In this document: positions 8,040-18,800 of the stretch, one piece after another
How positions within the stretch are numbered: the stretch's first letter is position 1
How the letters are laid out: each line of letters starts with the position of its first letter
Assembly (NCBI RefSeq): GCF_003479425.1
Contig: NZ_QUHC01000006.1
Coordinates: 86,733 to 150,732 of the forward strand
Origin: Odoribacter sp. AF15-53
Lineage (GTDB): Bacteria; Bacteroidota; Bacteroidia; Bacteroidales; Marinifilaceae
Reading direction: 5' to 3'
Length of the DNA stretch: 64,000 bases
Position numbers and translations under genes: made by a program
Notes under the pieces: generated by a model
What the model was told of the DNA's origin: nothing
The model's input: the letters and a program-made list of their open reading frames with translations, nothing else
Database searches by the model: none

Positions 8040-10751
8040 CTATGATGCTTTTGATGCATCCTCTTTCTTTTTCCAGGAGGATTCGGGTAAAATAAACCAG
8101 AAGGTTGACCCTTTCCCGAAAACCGAGTCTACGCCAATTTGCCCGCCCAATTTCGTCACGATACTCTCGCAGATAGAAAGCCCAAGTCCCGTTCCTTGTT
8201 GGAAAGAATTCAGTTTCACGAAACGCCCGAACACTTCTTTCAATTTATCTTCGGGAATCCCGCATCCCGTATCGGAGACATAAAAATACAGGGAATTGTT
8301 CTTTCCTAGCTTGTAGCCGAAGCGAATGGACCCGCAGGATGTAAATTTCATGGCATTCGTCAGGAAATTATTCACCACTTGCATCAACCGGTTGGCATCG
8401 GAATAAATCATGCATTCCGGTAAATAATCAGCAAATTCAACAACGACCGAATCATTTTTCAAACGCATACGGGCCGTTTGCTCGATTTCAGTCAACAAGA
8501 CATTAAGATTGATCTTGGAATACACGAATTCAAACACGCCCGCCTCTATTTTTGATAAATCCAGTATATCACCGATCAATTGCAATAATAAAGTATTGTT
8601 GTTTTCTATGATCTTGATGTATTCCCGCCGCTCGTTTTCATCCTCCGTGTACGCCAACACGTTCGAGAATCCCACGATCGCGTTCAACGGGGTACGGATT
8701 TCGTGGCTCATATTAGCGAGGAATGCGGATTTCAAATGATTAGATACTTCTGCCGCTTCTTTTGCCTTCACCAATTCTTCTTCCATTTTTTTCCGCTCGT
8801 CAATAAGCAAAGAGCCTCCCACCAACATGGTCGGATGCCCCTCTCCATCTTTCTCCCCCACGATGACAAAACTCTGGAACCAAAAATACTCGCCATTCCC
8901 ATTGATAAGTCTTGCCCGGTATTCTTCTTGAATAATATCAGCACGCTTGTAAATCAGATCCCGGTAAGCGTTACGCATCCGGTCGCGATCATCCGGATGC
9001 ACAAGCATATACCCCTCGTCTTCGGTTATGATATTCGGGGCTCCTGCCATACAATGATCGAGAGACACGTATTGAATATCATAGTTGATAGTCTTCTTCA
9101 ATAGATCCCACGTCCAGGGAATCAGGCGTGTAGCTCCCAGTACCAACTCGTACCTCCTGTTCAGTTTTTCCAGGGATGCCTGATGTCTCTTTGTATTCTG
9201 GGAAGCCAAATATTCTTCCGTCCGATCGATGAAAAACACATCAAGCATATCTTTTTCAGAGGTCGGGAACGATAGCTTGTCGTAATAACGAATTCTATTA
9301 TTTTCTTCCGGGAAGACAAAGGATGCCACCCGTCCGGTTTCTTTATTCATCATGTAATCCAGAAGCTGGTTATGAACATCCGCCTCGCTCAAGCGTTTCC
9401 CCACGATTTGTTCCCGGCTACAATGAAAGACTTTTTCAAAAGAAACATTCACGTCATGAAACACGAAATCAAAGACATTTCCTTTGAGGTCATATATCAA
9501 TTGCTTGCGCATGTATATCACCGGCATATTATCCACCAATCGCCGGTACTGAGAGAGCAATTGAATTTCACGTGCCCGCAACCGTTGCCGTTGAAGAATA
9601 ACGTGAAAACGCATCAACACGATAGCCCCCAATAATATAATCAAGGCAATCCCGATGACAATGTATATTTTATAACGCTGTAAAAAATCGGGTGGAACTT
9701 GGAAATAAACGGCATTACTAGGAAAACGATCAGGATCTATCCCGTGATGTACCAAATGGTGATAATTCAAATACATGCGAGGCGTTCCTCCCATCTGAAA
9801 AGGGATATCACTGGCAGTCTTACCGTTTAAAATTTCCCGTAGCGTTTGAACAACCCGACTCCCAAATTCCTGAACGGAAATAAAATATCCTCCAGCGAAA
9901 GCTCCTGTCTCGATATCCATTTCCGATAAGGTGAACACGGGCGTATCTGCGAAACCGAAAATAATCTTCTGGATATTATCAGCCAGATAATGATTTTCCG
10001 CCTGATTTCTTCCCATGAACCATGAATAGTATATAATCCCGACACCTCGATCATAACACATCAAGGTATCAAGTAATTGCTCTGTCGTCACGTCAAGCGA
10101 ACAAAGCATTTCCAACTCCAAGTGCGGAAACTCTTGCTTCATCACGTAAGTCATTTCCTCGCGAGCCACGGCACTAATATACCGCCCGTCCGAGATGAAC
10201 GCAATTTTCTTGATACCGGGTTGTAGTCTACGAATCAATTCGATTGTTTCCTTGATATAAAATGGCTGTTTCAGTACGGTCAAATTATAAGGAGCCGTCT
10301 CCTCTCTGGTTGAAATAAATTTCCCCTCCCCTTCCAGATCGCCATGAAGCAAGTCCTCTAGATGAACCGGAATTGAATCCCGCGAGTAACAAATCACGAC
10401 AGGTACATCTTTCCACTCAGCATCAAATAAGGGCTGGCATACTATCCACCCCGGATCCCCAATAAAAACAACAGCACGAGGTGGCGTTAGATGACGTCCC
10501 AGCAACCACCCCCTTCTTTCCTCGGCTTCTTCCAATGTTTTAATTGCCGGCACCCAAAGCTCCTCCGCCTCTACCCGAATTCCACCAGACGTGAGTTCAT
10601 CCCGGATATTTTGATACAAACTTTTCGTCCAGACTTCACTGAAGTTTACAGAATTAAGAACCAGTACATAATCTTTCTCCCGTGTATCTCCCGCCCAACC
10701 AGAGAAACACACAAACAAAAAGAAAAACAATACCGACACTTTCCTCATCAT
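8040..10751 (-). CDS. Membrane sensor histidine kinase with periplasmic ABC-substrate-binding-like domain
   Basis: The 903-residue protein has a signal peptide (1-20), a periplasmic region (about 26-345) resembling the ABC substrate-binding family PF04392 ([29 protein letters not shown]), and one transmembrane helix (about 361-381). Two PAS-like domains follow (about 400-510 and 530-650). Next come HisKA with the phospho-acceptor His683 in [20 protein letters not shown], and a HATPase domain with the N-box near 791-804, [10 protein letters not shown] near 827, and [12 protein letters not shown]. It ends soon after, without a receiver domain. No response regulator is adjacent, so its partner is elsewhere. 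It has its own -7 box and runs convergent to rclA. The domain calls are firm; the ligand is unknown. Confidence 0.9.
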   Translation of the reverse strand: MMRKVSVLFFFLFVCFSGWAGDTREKDYVLVLNSVNFSEVWTKSLYQNIRDELTSGGIRVEAEELWVPAIKTLEEAEERRGWLLGRHLTPPRAVVFIGDPGWIVCQPLFDAEWKDVPVVICYSRDSIPVHLEDLLHGDLEGEGKFISTREETAPYNLTVLKQPFYIKETIELIRRLQPGIKKIAFISDGRYISAVAREEMTYVMKQEFPHLELEMLCSLDVTTEQLLDTLMCYDRGVGIIYYSWFMGRNQAENHYLADNIQKIIFGFADTPVFTLSEMDIETGAFAGGYFISVQEFGSRVVQTLREILNGKTASDIPFQMGGTPRMYLNYHHLVHHGIDPDRFPSNAVYFQVPPDFLQRYKIYIVIGIALIILLGAIVLMRFHVILQRQRLRAREIQLLSQYRRLVDNMPVIYMRKQLIYDLKGNVFDFVFHDVNVSFEKVFHCSREQIVGKRLSEADVHNQLLDYMMNKETGRVASFVFPEENNRIRYYDKLSFPTSEKDMLDVFFIDRTEEYLASQNTKRHQASLEKLNRRYELVLGATRLIPWTWDLLKKTINYDIQYVSLDHCMAGAPNIITEDEGYMLVHPDDRDRMRNAYRDLIYKRADIIQEEYRARLINGNGEYFWFQSFVIVGEKDGEGHPTMLVGGSLLIDERKKMEEELVKAKEAAEVSNHLKSAFLANMSHEIRTPLNAIVGFSNVLAYTEDENERREYIKIIENNNTLLLQLIGDILDLSKIEAGVFEFVYSKINLNVLLTEIEQTARMRLKNDSVVVEFADYLPECMIYSDANRLMQVVNNFLTNAMKFTSCGSIRFGYKLGKNNSLYFYVSDTGCGIPEDKLKEVFGRFVKLNSFQQGTGLGLSICESIVTKLGGQIGVDSVFGKGSTFWFILPESSWKKKEDASKAS

Positions 10752-10774
10752 AGTTTTAATTCATACGCCGGCAT

Positions 10775-10782
10775 CAAAAATA
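10775..10782 (-). promoter_or_regulatory. -7 box for the histidine kinase gene
   Basis: On the minus strand TATTTTTG matches TAnnTTTG, 23 bases ahead of ATG 10751. The short leader is typical of this phylum. The -33 element is unclear. Confidence 0.5.
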
Positions 10783-10902
10783 CGAAATATTAATATGTTT
10801 GTCTCCCTGTTAAGCTAACTTTTCGAATATTTTTTAAGAATATCAAATGTTATAGGACAAAAACTATATATTCCCTGATCTACAACAATATAATTACGAG
10901 AC

Positions 10903-10940
10903 AAAGCACAGTTGGAAATAAAATTCTACAACTGTGCTTT
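10903..10940 (-). terminator. Terminator of locus A
   Basis: AAAGCACAGTTG (10903-10914) and CAACTGTGCTTT (10929-10940) form a perfect 12-bp stem with a 14-base loop, 20 bases past the stop of the locus A TlpA gene. On the minus strand the stem ends in TTT and an AT-rich tail. Confidence 0.7.
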
Positions 10941-10959
10941 AGATACAAATTAATAATTT

Positions 10960-12054
10960 CTACAAGTCGTCAAATATTATTCTTAATTTATCAGACAACT
11001 CCTGCCCATACAAATTAACAGCCACGATGATACCTTCCGGATCGATCAAGAATACCCGGGGAACGGAAGAGACGCCAAAAGTTTTAGCGACTTCACTTTT
11101 TTGATCCAACACGTGTTTCCACGTAGTCTGATCTTCCTTGATCGCTTTTTTCCAAGCATCCGGATTCTGATCTATACTCACGCCCAATACCTCGAAGCCT
11201 TTCGATTGATATTCTTTATACAATTCAAAAACGTGTTTTCCTTCCCTACGGCAAGGTGCACACCAAGAAGCCCAAAAATCCAACAATACCCATTTCCCTT
11301 TTAAAGTTGATAAGTTAAAAGATTTTCCGTCTATATCCGGTAAATTAATTTCAGGTATTTTAGCTCCCACGGCCACCCCTCGCATCAAATCACGACGTTG
11401 GGATATCAAACGAACATCATTGTTATTTTCCATCCCCGCATAACTCCGCACTAAAGAGTCCAGTTCCACATATTGTAATTTTTGCATCAAAGAAGTGCGG
11501 TAGAAACAGGCCGCAACATATTTATGCTCCGAATGATTCAAAAAATCCTTCCGAAAGACTTTCCTGGCTTTTGTTGCATCGGTAAAAGCTTTTGTTGCTG
11601 CACGAACTTTTTCCCGATCCTTTGTCTCAAATGATTTCTGGTATGCCTGGGCACATTCCATCTCTACTTTTTCCAATCGACGCTCTTCCCCGTTAAAATA
11701 TCCCCATAATTCATTTGTCGGAGTACCCGTAACTTTTCCATAATAAATAGAATCTCTTTTCACGGCCACTTGAATCTTTCCCGGTTCCAAAAACAATATC
11801 AAACTTCCCCGTTGATTATCAAAAAACAACTGCACGGATTGAATCTCCGAGGTCTCCCCTTTAAATTCAAAATGCCCTTTCTTGATGTCCGAAGTTCCCA
11901 ATTCGTTATACCCCTCCATCGTTTTCTGTTTCATCACCACCCGCCCAGATTCCATCCCTGCAATTTTCCCTGCAATTTTGTATTGGCCCGCATGTTGCGC
12001 ATGAACCACGCAACATGCAAGCACAAACACCACACAAAACAATATCTTCCTCAT
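10960..12054 (-). CDS. TlpA-type thioredoxin with DUF4369 domain, locus A
   Basis: The 364-residue protein has a signal peptide (MRKILFCVVFVLACCVVHAQ), an N-terminal DUF4369-like beta domain (KIAGKIAGMESGRVVMKQ, about 25-120), a helical linker, and a C-terminal AhpC/TSA-thioredoxin domain (about 225-364). The active site is CAPC in LLDFWASWCAPCRREG, and the cis-Pro loop is GVSSVPRVFLID. The role is a periplasmic thiol-disulfide reductase or oxidase. It starts one base after the stop of the PKD-like gene, so it is the last gene of the locus A operon, followed by a hairpin terminator. The family is clear; the protein substrate is unknown. Confidence 0.9.
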   Translation of the reverse strand: MRKILFCVVFVLACCVVHAQHAGQYKIAGKIAGMESGRVVMKQKTMEGYNELGTSDIKKGHFEFKGETSEIQSVQLFFDNQRGSLILFLEPGKIQVAVKRDSIYYGKVTGTPTNELWGYFNGEERRLEKVEMECAQAYQKSFETKDREKVRAATKAFTDATKARKVFRKDFLNHSEHKYVAACFYRTSLMQKLQYVELDSLVRSYAGMENNNDVRLISQRRDLMRGVAVGAKIPEINLPDIDGKSFNLSTLKGKWVLLDFWASWCAPCRREGKHVFELYKEYQSKGFEVLGVSIDQNPDAWKKAIKEDQTTWKHVLDQKSEVAKTFGVSSVPRVFLIDPEGIIVAVNLYGQELSDKLRIIFDDL

Positions 12055-12055
12055 T

Positions 12056-13570
12056 TTATTTTTCTCTATAAGTTACATCTACCGGTTTCCCGAATCCGTC
12101 ATGTATCGTGGGTGTTCCGAACTCATCCCCGAACACGGTCGGAACATCATAGGTACGAACCACTCCGTTTAACCCGGCACCGGACTTCACGGATCCGACG
12201 ATTAATTTATTTTGCATGGTTGAATTCGGGTACATTCCCATAAATAAATTGAATTTCAACATTGTTATCGTTTCTCCTGCTAAATGAATCGGATCTATCT
12301 GGTGACCTTCCAAGTCAAAATGATAAACCGTATTTCCAACAGCATAGAATAGCCAGGGCAGACTGGGATGTACCGCAAAACAAGTTGCTTTTTCAATTTC
12401 CGGATAGTCCAGTTTCATAAATTTAGTTTGAGTAACTCCTCCATAAGCACCTACTTTCATTGCATACAAATAACGAGAATAAGGAGCTTCAGTATCTTGC
12501 AATATCGCATACACGGTACCAGCATCATATCGAGAATTTGCCATGTAAACAAATTCCTTCCCCGTTTTCCATGGGAATTCAGCCTCTTTCGCAGACATTA
12601 ACTCACAATTCTTCATACTGTTCGCAATCATTACAAAACGCTTGTTTGAAGTATCGTATAATATCCGATTAGGATTGTAAGCACTATAAGACGTATTCAC
12701 CCCTACAGCCGGAGCTACATTGAAATAATTCTCATTATCACCCGCAATAAAGTTAATCGGTACCCCAAAAAGCACTTGTTGACCAAATGTTGTTCCCCCG
12801 AAAACATACTTATCCGAAACAAGCAATTCCCAACCCATTCCGGCTGTTCTGTTCGAAGCAACAAAATCCACCGGATATTCTAACATTTCATAACGAATAT
12901 CATTTCCCTCATCCCATTCATAGGTAGCAACATCAAGAGTGGCTGTCGTTGTCTCTGTCATAAGATAGAATCTCGGATCCGTTCCCCATTGAACATAGTA
13001 CATATCAAACACGACATTTAATCCTTTGGGACCTTTTAATCGCGGGGCTTCCCGAAGTAAATCACGTACTACCACATCTTCTTTGGATGACATCGAAATC
13101 AAATCCAAACGAGCGTAACCCTCAACATCCGAAAGGACTAACCACCCTTCATTCAACTGCGTGGTTACTTTCAATTTGAACGATCCTTTCCAAGTTACCC
13201 GGGTAATTGTATCCTTAACCAAGCAATTTACATCATATTCTCCATCAGGGATTTCTACAAAATAATTCAATTCTCTCTCTTCTCCTATCACATACGATGT
13301 CGTTTGAGTTTCCCCGACCTTTAACTGAGACACTGCTTCCCATTTAAAAGAATACCGATCTGACATACGACCATCATCAGCCGTAGCCTCTATAACAGGA
13401 GTCACTCGTAGAGTATCAGCATTCCGATATTTCATTTGCATTTCAGTAGGTAATCCTGTTATCTGCAATTCGTTTATTTCGTGGTAATCATAATTTCCTT
13501 TGTCATCAAAGCAACCGAGGACCACGACCGTCATAAATATCGTCAATAAAAACAATATATTTTTCATCAT
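12056..13570 (-). CDS. PKD-like family surface lipoprotein, locus A
   Basis: The 504-residue protein has a lipoprotein signal with the lipobox ending VVLGC (Cys about 20), then FDDKGNYDYHEINELQI, the usual opening of PKD-like lipoproteins linked to SusCD loci (PF16407-type). A beta-sandwich PKD-like region (about 40-135) is followed by a larger beta-propeller-like region (LNEGWLVLSDVEG, then repeated strands to the end). The expected place is the cell surface, beside the SusCD complex, where it may help bind substrate. It lies between the DUF4843 gene (18 bp) and the TlpA gene (1 bp), in one operon. Family assignment is by pattern; the ligand is unknown. Confidence 0.8.
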   Translation of the reverse strand: MMKNILFLLTIFMTVVVLGCFDDKGNYDYHEINELQITGLPTEMQMKYRNADTLRVTPVIEATADDGRMSDRYSFKWEAVSQLKVGETQTTSYVIGEERELNYFVEIPDGEYDVNCLVKDTITRVTWKGSFKLKVTTQLNEGWLVLSDVEGYARLDLISMSSKEDVVVRDLLREAPRLKGPKGLNVVFDMYYVQWGTDPRFYLMTETTTATLDVATYEWDEGNDIRYEMLEYPVDFVASNRTAGMGWELLVSDKYVFGGTTFGQQVLFGVPINFIAGDNENYFNVAPAVGVNTSYSAYNPNRILYDTSNKRFVMIANSMKNCELMSAKEAEFPWKTGKEFVYMANSRYDAGTVYAILQDTEAPYSRYLYAMKVGAYGGVTQTKFMKLDYPEIEKATCFAVHPSLPWLFYAVGNTVYHFDLEGHQIDPIHLAGETITMLKFNLFMGMYPNSTMQNKLIVGSVKSGAGLNGVVRTYDVPTVFGDEFGTPTIHDGFGKPVDVTYREK

Positions 13571-13588
13571 ATATACTCTTTTAGGTTT

Positions 13589-14338
13589 TTATTTGTAATA
13601 AACATCACCCATTTTCATCAATGTCACATTATCATCTTCATAAACGGGGTGACCATTTGTACTGTAATCATTCAATATTTGCACCATTTTTGCCGCAATA
13701 TATTTTTGCCGAGAACTTATCATGTAGCTTGCATCGTTAAACATATCTCGCGTTAAATTCAACTCTTCACAGATCATATCTAGTTTTTTTACCGAAAATT
13801 CACCAAACTCGTACGTACTCCATTTCGTGGGTGGTGCCATGATCTCGGAGAAAAAGATCTTGTAACGAATCGCACTATACTCTTTATCTTTTGAAGAAGT
13901 CACTTTTGTTGGATAATTCAATGTAAAATACTCGTTCTCTTCCAACTCCAATATAAGATAACGCTCCTCTTTTTTTAATATTTCGGGTCTCAATAACTCT
14001 ACTAGAATTGTCCCAAACGTATTACCGGCCGAAATGGTATATGAATCCGGTAAGGTTTTGAAATCAACCTCAGCCGTGGCATTCGTTTCTGCTATTTTCA
14101 CTTTCACCTGTCGATCATAATTTTTTACTTCTCCCCCGGTTCTTACTTGAATATAAAGAGAATCTACAGACTTATTTACATCGACATAAGCGAATGAAAA
14201 ATAGGTGGAATCTAATCCTGCAGATGGATTAAAATAGACAAAATCACGCCCAGAATAAAGATCCAGATCTTTCTGGCAACTCCACCCAACCGTCAGTAAA
14301 GTTGCAAGTACAAATATATTTTTTATCATGTCGTTCAT
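13589..14338 (-). CDS. DUF4843 lipoprotein, locus A
   Basis: The 249-residue lipoprotein (signal ending VGWSC, then QKDLDLYSGRDFVYFN) has a Calx-beta-like first half (residues about 25-150, VKNYDRQVKVKIAETNATAE) and a second half with PTKWSTYEFGEFSVKK, the WxxxxFG-type block typical of DUF4843. It lies 3 bp after the SusD gene and 18 bp ahead of the PKD-like gene. DUF4843 proteins are found only with SusCD systems, and a surface accessory role is likely. It is full length, in contrast to the shortened relative in locus D. Confidence 0.8.
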   Translation of the reverse strand: MNDMIKNIFVLATLLTVGWSCQKDLDLYSGRDFVYFNPSAGLDSTYFSFAYVDVNKSVDSLYIQVRTGGEVKNYDRQVKVKIAETNATAEVDFKTLPDSYTISAGNTFGTILVELLRPEILKKEERYLILELEENEYFTLNYPTKVTSSKDKEYSAIRYKIFFSEIMAPPTKWSTYEFGEFSVKKLDMICEELNLTRDMFNDASYMISSRQKYIAAKMVQILNDYSTNGHPVYEDDNVTLMKMGDVYYK

Positions 14339-14341
14339 ATT

Positions 14342-15790
14342 TTAATTTCTATAATCAGTTTCGCTATCAGGTAACGGAAATTTATATTTTGTCTCGTCCA
14401 TGACAACATCCCCACTATCATCACCAGCTGGAATAGAGGATACATTCAATCGTTTGTAATAATAAAATAATTGTCCCTCACCAAAAAACTCTTTCATATA
14501 CTCTTCTTTTAAAACTTGCTGTATATCTATCACTTCTGTATCCTCAAAAGCGATCAGACCTCGATTTCTCCGGATTTGATTCAAACAAGCCCGTGCCTCT
14601 GATTCATCATCCGTCGTTTCGGCCACGATATAAAACATCTCACTGATACGAATCATCGGAACCAAATAAGAGTAGAAAGGATCAGCCTCCTCCGTTGCCT
14701 CATATTTATGGAAACAACGGAAAGTATATTTTCCATTATCCGGCTTGATCCAAAACGGTGTAAAACGCCAATCACTAGAGTTTTCCGATAAGAATATATT
14801 TAACAAACTTGTATTTGTCGGAGCCAATATCCCATTATCCAATTCCGGAGTAAAGTAATCCGTGAATATATCCCCCCGCTGTTTGTTTTCCAAACCAAAC
14901 AGGACCTCTGTTGAAAATACTCTATCTTTTTTCTTATTACTACTTTCCATTATTGCGTTATATTTCACAAAGGGATACCATTTAGGCTGTATCTCGACTA
15001 ATTTCCGAGCCATAGTTAATGCATTCTCATTTTGTCCCGCATACAGATACACGCGCGCCATCAAAGCTTGCACGGCATAGTAATTCAACCGATAAGTACG
15101 TAAACGCATATCATTATTCCCATCAGCGGCCGTGGTATTTCTCGGGCCTTCCGTGATTACCGGATCATTAACCAACAATTCTTCCGCTTTCTTCAAATCC
15201 GTCAACACATTATCAATGACTTCCGATGCCGGAAGAATATTTGATCCCTCGTAAGAAAATTTTTTGTTATAACAGATCGAAAGCCCTTCCGGATTTGTCT
15301 TGTAAACGGGCCCAAACAACCGCAATAGATCAAAATGCAACATTGCCCGCAAAGCCAACGCTTCCCCGTAAACAAGATTATAATTATCGCCTGTAAATAC
15401 ATCCTTACGCTGATCTGCATTCTCCATCAATTTATTACAATTCATAATCAAAGCATACATCTTTTGCCATAAACCATCTATGCTTGATTTCACGTCATCA
15501 TCACTATAATTATAAGCGACCCATTCCTTATAAGTACCAATGGACGAAAGATTATAACGCTGAGCCAGTATTTCAACCATCCTGAACATTAAATCCCCAC
15601 CATATAAATTTCTTTGATTCAACTCCACGTATACCCCTGTCAAAGATTGTTTAAATCCCTCTTCGGTTTCGTACAATTGATCTTCCAACACTTTATCTAT
15701 CGGCTTCAGATCCAACCAACTATCACAGCCACTTATCATGATCACGAGTAACGCGACACATATCGTTTTTATAGATTTTAATACTTTCAT
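14342..15790 (-). CDS. SusD/RagB-family surface lipoprotein, locus A
   Basis: The 482-residue lipoprotein has a signal ending MISGC (Cys about 22) followed by DSWLDLKPIDKVLEDQLYET, the classic SusD opening. TPR-like helices follow (GEALALRAMLHFDLLRLFGP; YYAVQALMARVYLYAG), and the C-terminal block is LKEEYMKEFFGEGQLFYYYK. SusD proteins cap the SusC barrel and capture substrate at the surface. It is 10 bp after SusC. RagB-type relatives handle peptides as well as glycans, and no glycoside hydrolase is nearby, so a peptide or small-molecule ligand is more likely than a polysaccharide. Confidence 0.93.
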   Translation of the reverse strand: MKVLKSIKTICVALLVIMISGCDSWLDLKPIDKVLEDQLYETEEGFKQSLTGVYVELNQRNLYGGDLMFRMVEILAQRYNLSSIGTYKEWVAYNYSDDDVKSSIDGLWQKMYALIMNCNKLMENADQRKDVFTGDNYNLVYGEALALRAMLHFDLLRLFGPVYKTNPEGLSICYNKKFSYEGSNILPASEVIDNVLTDLKKAEELLVNDPVITEGPRNTTAADGNNDMRLRTYRLNYYAVQALMARVYLYAGQNENALTMARKLVEIQPKWYPFVKYNAIMESSNKKKDRVFSTEVLFGLENKQRGDIFTDYFTPELDNGILAPTNTSLLNIFLSENSSDWRFTPFWIKPDNGKYTFRCFHKYEATEEADPFYSYLVPMIRISEMFYIVAETTDDESEARACLNQIRRNRGLIAFEDTEVIDIQQVLKEEYMKEFFGEGQLFYYYKRLNVSSIPAGDDSGDVVMDETKYKFPLPDSETDYRN

Positions 15791-15800
15791 ATCACATCAT

Positions 15801-18800
15801 TTAAAAAGTTACAGAAAGAGACATCGACATCGTGCGAGCAAACGGATAATCAATACCACGTTCTTCTTTCACGCTGGAAATCCGGAAAATATCATTCATA
15901 TTCGCTTGTACACGAACGGCAGACACTCCTAACTTCGCCAGTTTTTTCGGATTAAAATCATACCCGGCTGAAATAGACTCTCCACTTAACACGTTTTCAC
16001 GCTGGACAAAACGAGAAGAAATTTTCGTGGTTTCTGTTAACGAGATTCCTTTGAATTGAGCACGATCTCCAGCTTTTTGCCAGCGATCATATAATGCCCG
16101 TTTATCTTGGTTATATTTTAATGAACTCTCCGAAATGTTCTCCACTTTCGTGTACATAGCATTATTAAACACATCAGCACCTAGTTTATAGCGGAAATAA
16201 AAAGAGAAAGAAAAACCTTTGTAATACAGGGTACTTCCTAATACTCCTTCCAGTTTCGGTTGGCTATTTCCCACGATAACTTCATCCTTCACATCATACT
16301 CAAAAGTGTAGGTTCCGTCTTTCTTTATAAATACCTCTCGTCCCGTGGACGGATCAATACCTAAGGAACGAACGGCCCACAAAGAATTCGGGTCTCCTCC
16401 ATCATAATAACGTGTCAAACTGGTATTTTTATCCCGGTAAGAACCGTCTCCACTTACATCTCCTTCCTCTCGGTTTGCTTCGTTCAATTTTTCCAAGCTA
16501 TTACCTATATTTTCATAACGGGCTTTTTGCCATCTGAAATTGACACTTAACGTCCAGTTTATTCTCTCTGACGGGCGATAGATGGGTGAATATTTCAATG
16601 TCCCATTTATTCCTTTAGTAAGCTGACTTCCCATATTTGTACCCACAGAAGTAATTCCCACGGAAGAAGGAACCGTAATGTAAACTAATAAGGGATCCGT
16701 ATCCTTGATAAAATAATCCATATTCAAGTTCAAACGATTACTCAACAAAGAAACGTCTATACCTATATTCTTATCTAAAGTTTTTTGCCATTTCAAATTA
16801 GGATTACCAATCGCATCGATCAGAACACTCGTCCCAAAAGAACTTTGCATCCACGTGTTAAATGAATAACTTGTCTCGGACTGATATGAACTGAAATTCT
16901 GGTTTCCAGGATTTCCGATGGAAGCCCTGATCTTAAACAAAGAGATCCAATTCACGTCACGCAAGAATAGTTCATTGTGTAAGTTCCAGGCTAAACCAAC
17001 TGCCCAGGTTTCCGTGTAACGTTTATTACTACCAAAAGCAGAAGAACCATCTAAACGGAAATTCACATCTAACAAATAACGATTGTCATAAGCATATCCC
17101 CCATTAAAATAGATACTATGTGAACGACTTTCACTTTCGGAATACGTCGGTTTACTCCCTTCCGTAAAACCATTCGAAAAAGGCGGCTTTGTAAAATTTC
17201 CATTAGGGAAACCAGTAACGGTATATCCTTCACTTGTTGACAAGCTGGAACGAAGATTGGTTCCCAAAACAGCATTCACCTGATGAACTTCCCGCAATAA
17301 TGCGCCATAAGTCAAGGTCAAATCTCCATCATAATAAAATTCGCTAACCGTTGTCGATGTATAACGTCCTTTTTTATCCTGTGTATAATTATCAAACGAT
17401 GAATGTTGGGGAGAAACAAATTTTTCCGTTTTCTTCACCCCTTTACCGATCCCTAAACGCCCTCTAAGATACAAAGATGACATGATTCTCCATTCCAGAT
17501 TTAAATTATTTCTAAAACTAAATTGATCCTCTTCATCTAAATTATTCAAACTAGCATTCCAAAGTGGGTTACCAACCGAATAAGTTGTGTTTGTATTCGG
17601 AATAACAAAATGATCCAGATAACGTTCGATCTTTCCATTCTCATCCGTTTTCCGATAATAAGGGTTTGCTCTTGAAAACTCGGAAAATGGTACAATGGGA
17701 TTCTCTGCTTTATTATAATCTAATGAAAACTTATTGGCAAAAGAAATTTTACCTTTTCGATAACTCAAATCAAAGTTACCACCAATAATATTTCGACTAG
17801 ACTGTTTCATCACCCCGGAAATATTATTATAGTTTATTCCCAAACCGTAACGAACGGCCTCATCTCCCCCTTCCGCATACAGATTGTGCTTGTGACTGAA
17901 TCCAACCCTTAACGGTTCATGTAACCAATACGTATTAACTCCACGAGAGACTTCTGCACGACGACTGTTATATAAACTATCCAAAACTTGTTGTGTCATT
18001 CTTGATCCGGTACTTCCCGAAGAAGAAGCCGTGTAATATCCGGCCAATTTCTCAAACTCCAATTTCTCAGCTGCATTCATCAAATTATAATCAGAAAGGT
18101 CCGGCATGGAAATACTAAAATCACCAACATACGAAATTTTAAATTTACCCTGTTCCGGCCTTTTTGTTTCTATGACAACGACACCATTAGCAGCTTTTGA
18201 TCCATAAATAGCAGTAGAAGCTGCATCTTTCAAGATCGTCACGGATTCCACCCGCTCCATGTTCAAGTCGGTTACGACCTGTAACGTCGTTTCGAAACCG
18301 TCCAAAATAAACAACGGCTGATTGGGATCCGTTCCGAATTGTTCCTTTAGCCCAATCACACTTGTTTTACCGCGAATCTCAATATCCGGTAACCTATTCG
18401 GGTCCGATCCGAATTGATTGTTTTCCATGATAGCAAAGGATGGGTCTAAGGTTTTCAAACTCTGGATCAAGTTTTGCGAACCCACCATCTTCAATTCCTC
18501 TTTTTTAAATGTTGCCGTTGATCCCGTGAAACTTTCTTTTTTTCTCTGATAAATACCGGTAACCACAACTTCATCCACTTCAGTCACGTCCTCTTTCATG
18601 ACAATTGACAAAGGTTTCGTGTTCTCGTTGTTTACCCTTACTTCTAGTTGTTTATAACCAATGAACGAAAAGACAAGAACAAGGCTATCCTGTTTCGGTA
18701 ATTCGAAATTGAATTTACCGTCAAGATCCGTGACCGTGCCAATCCGAGTGCCTTTCAACAAGATGGTAACACCCGGTAAAAACTCACCTTTCTCATCTTT

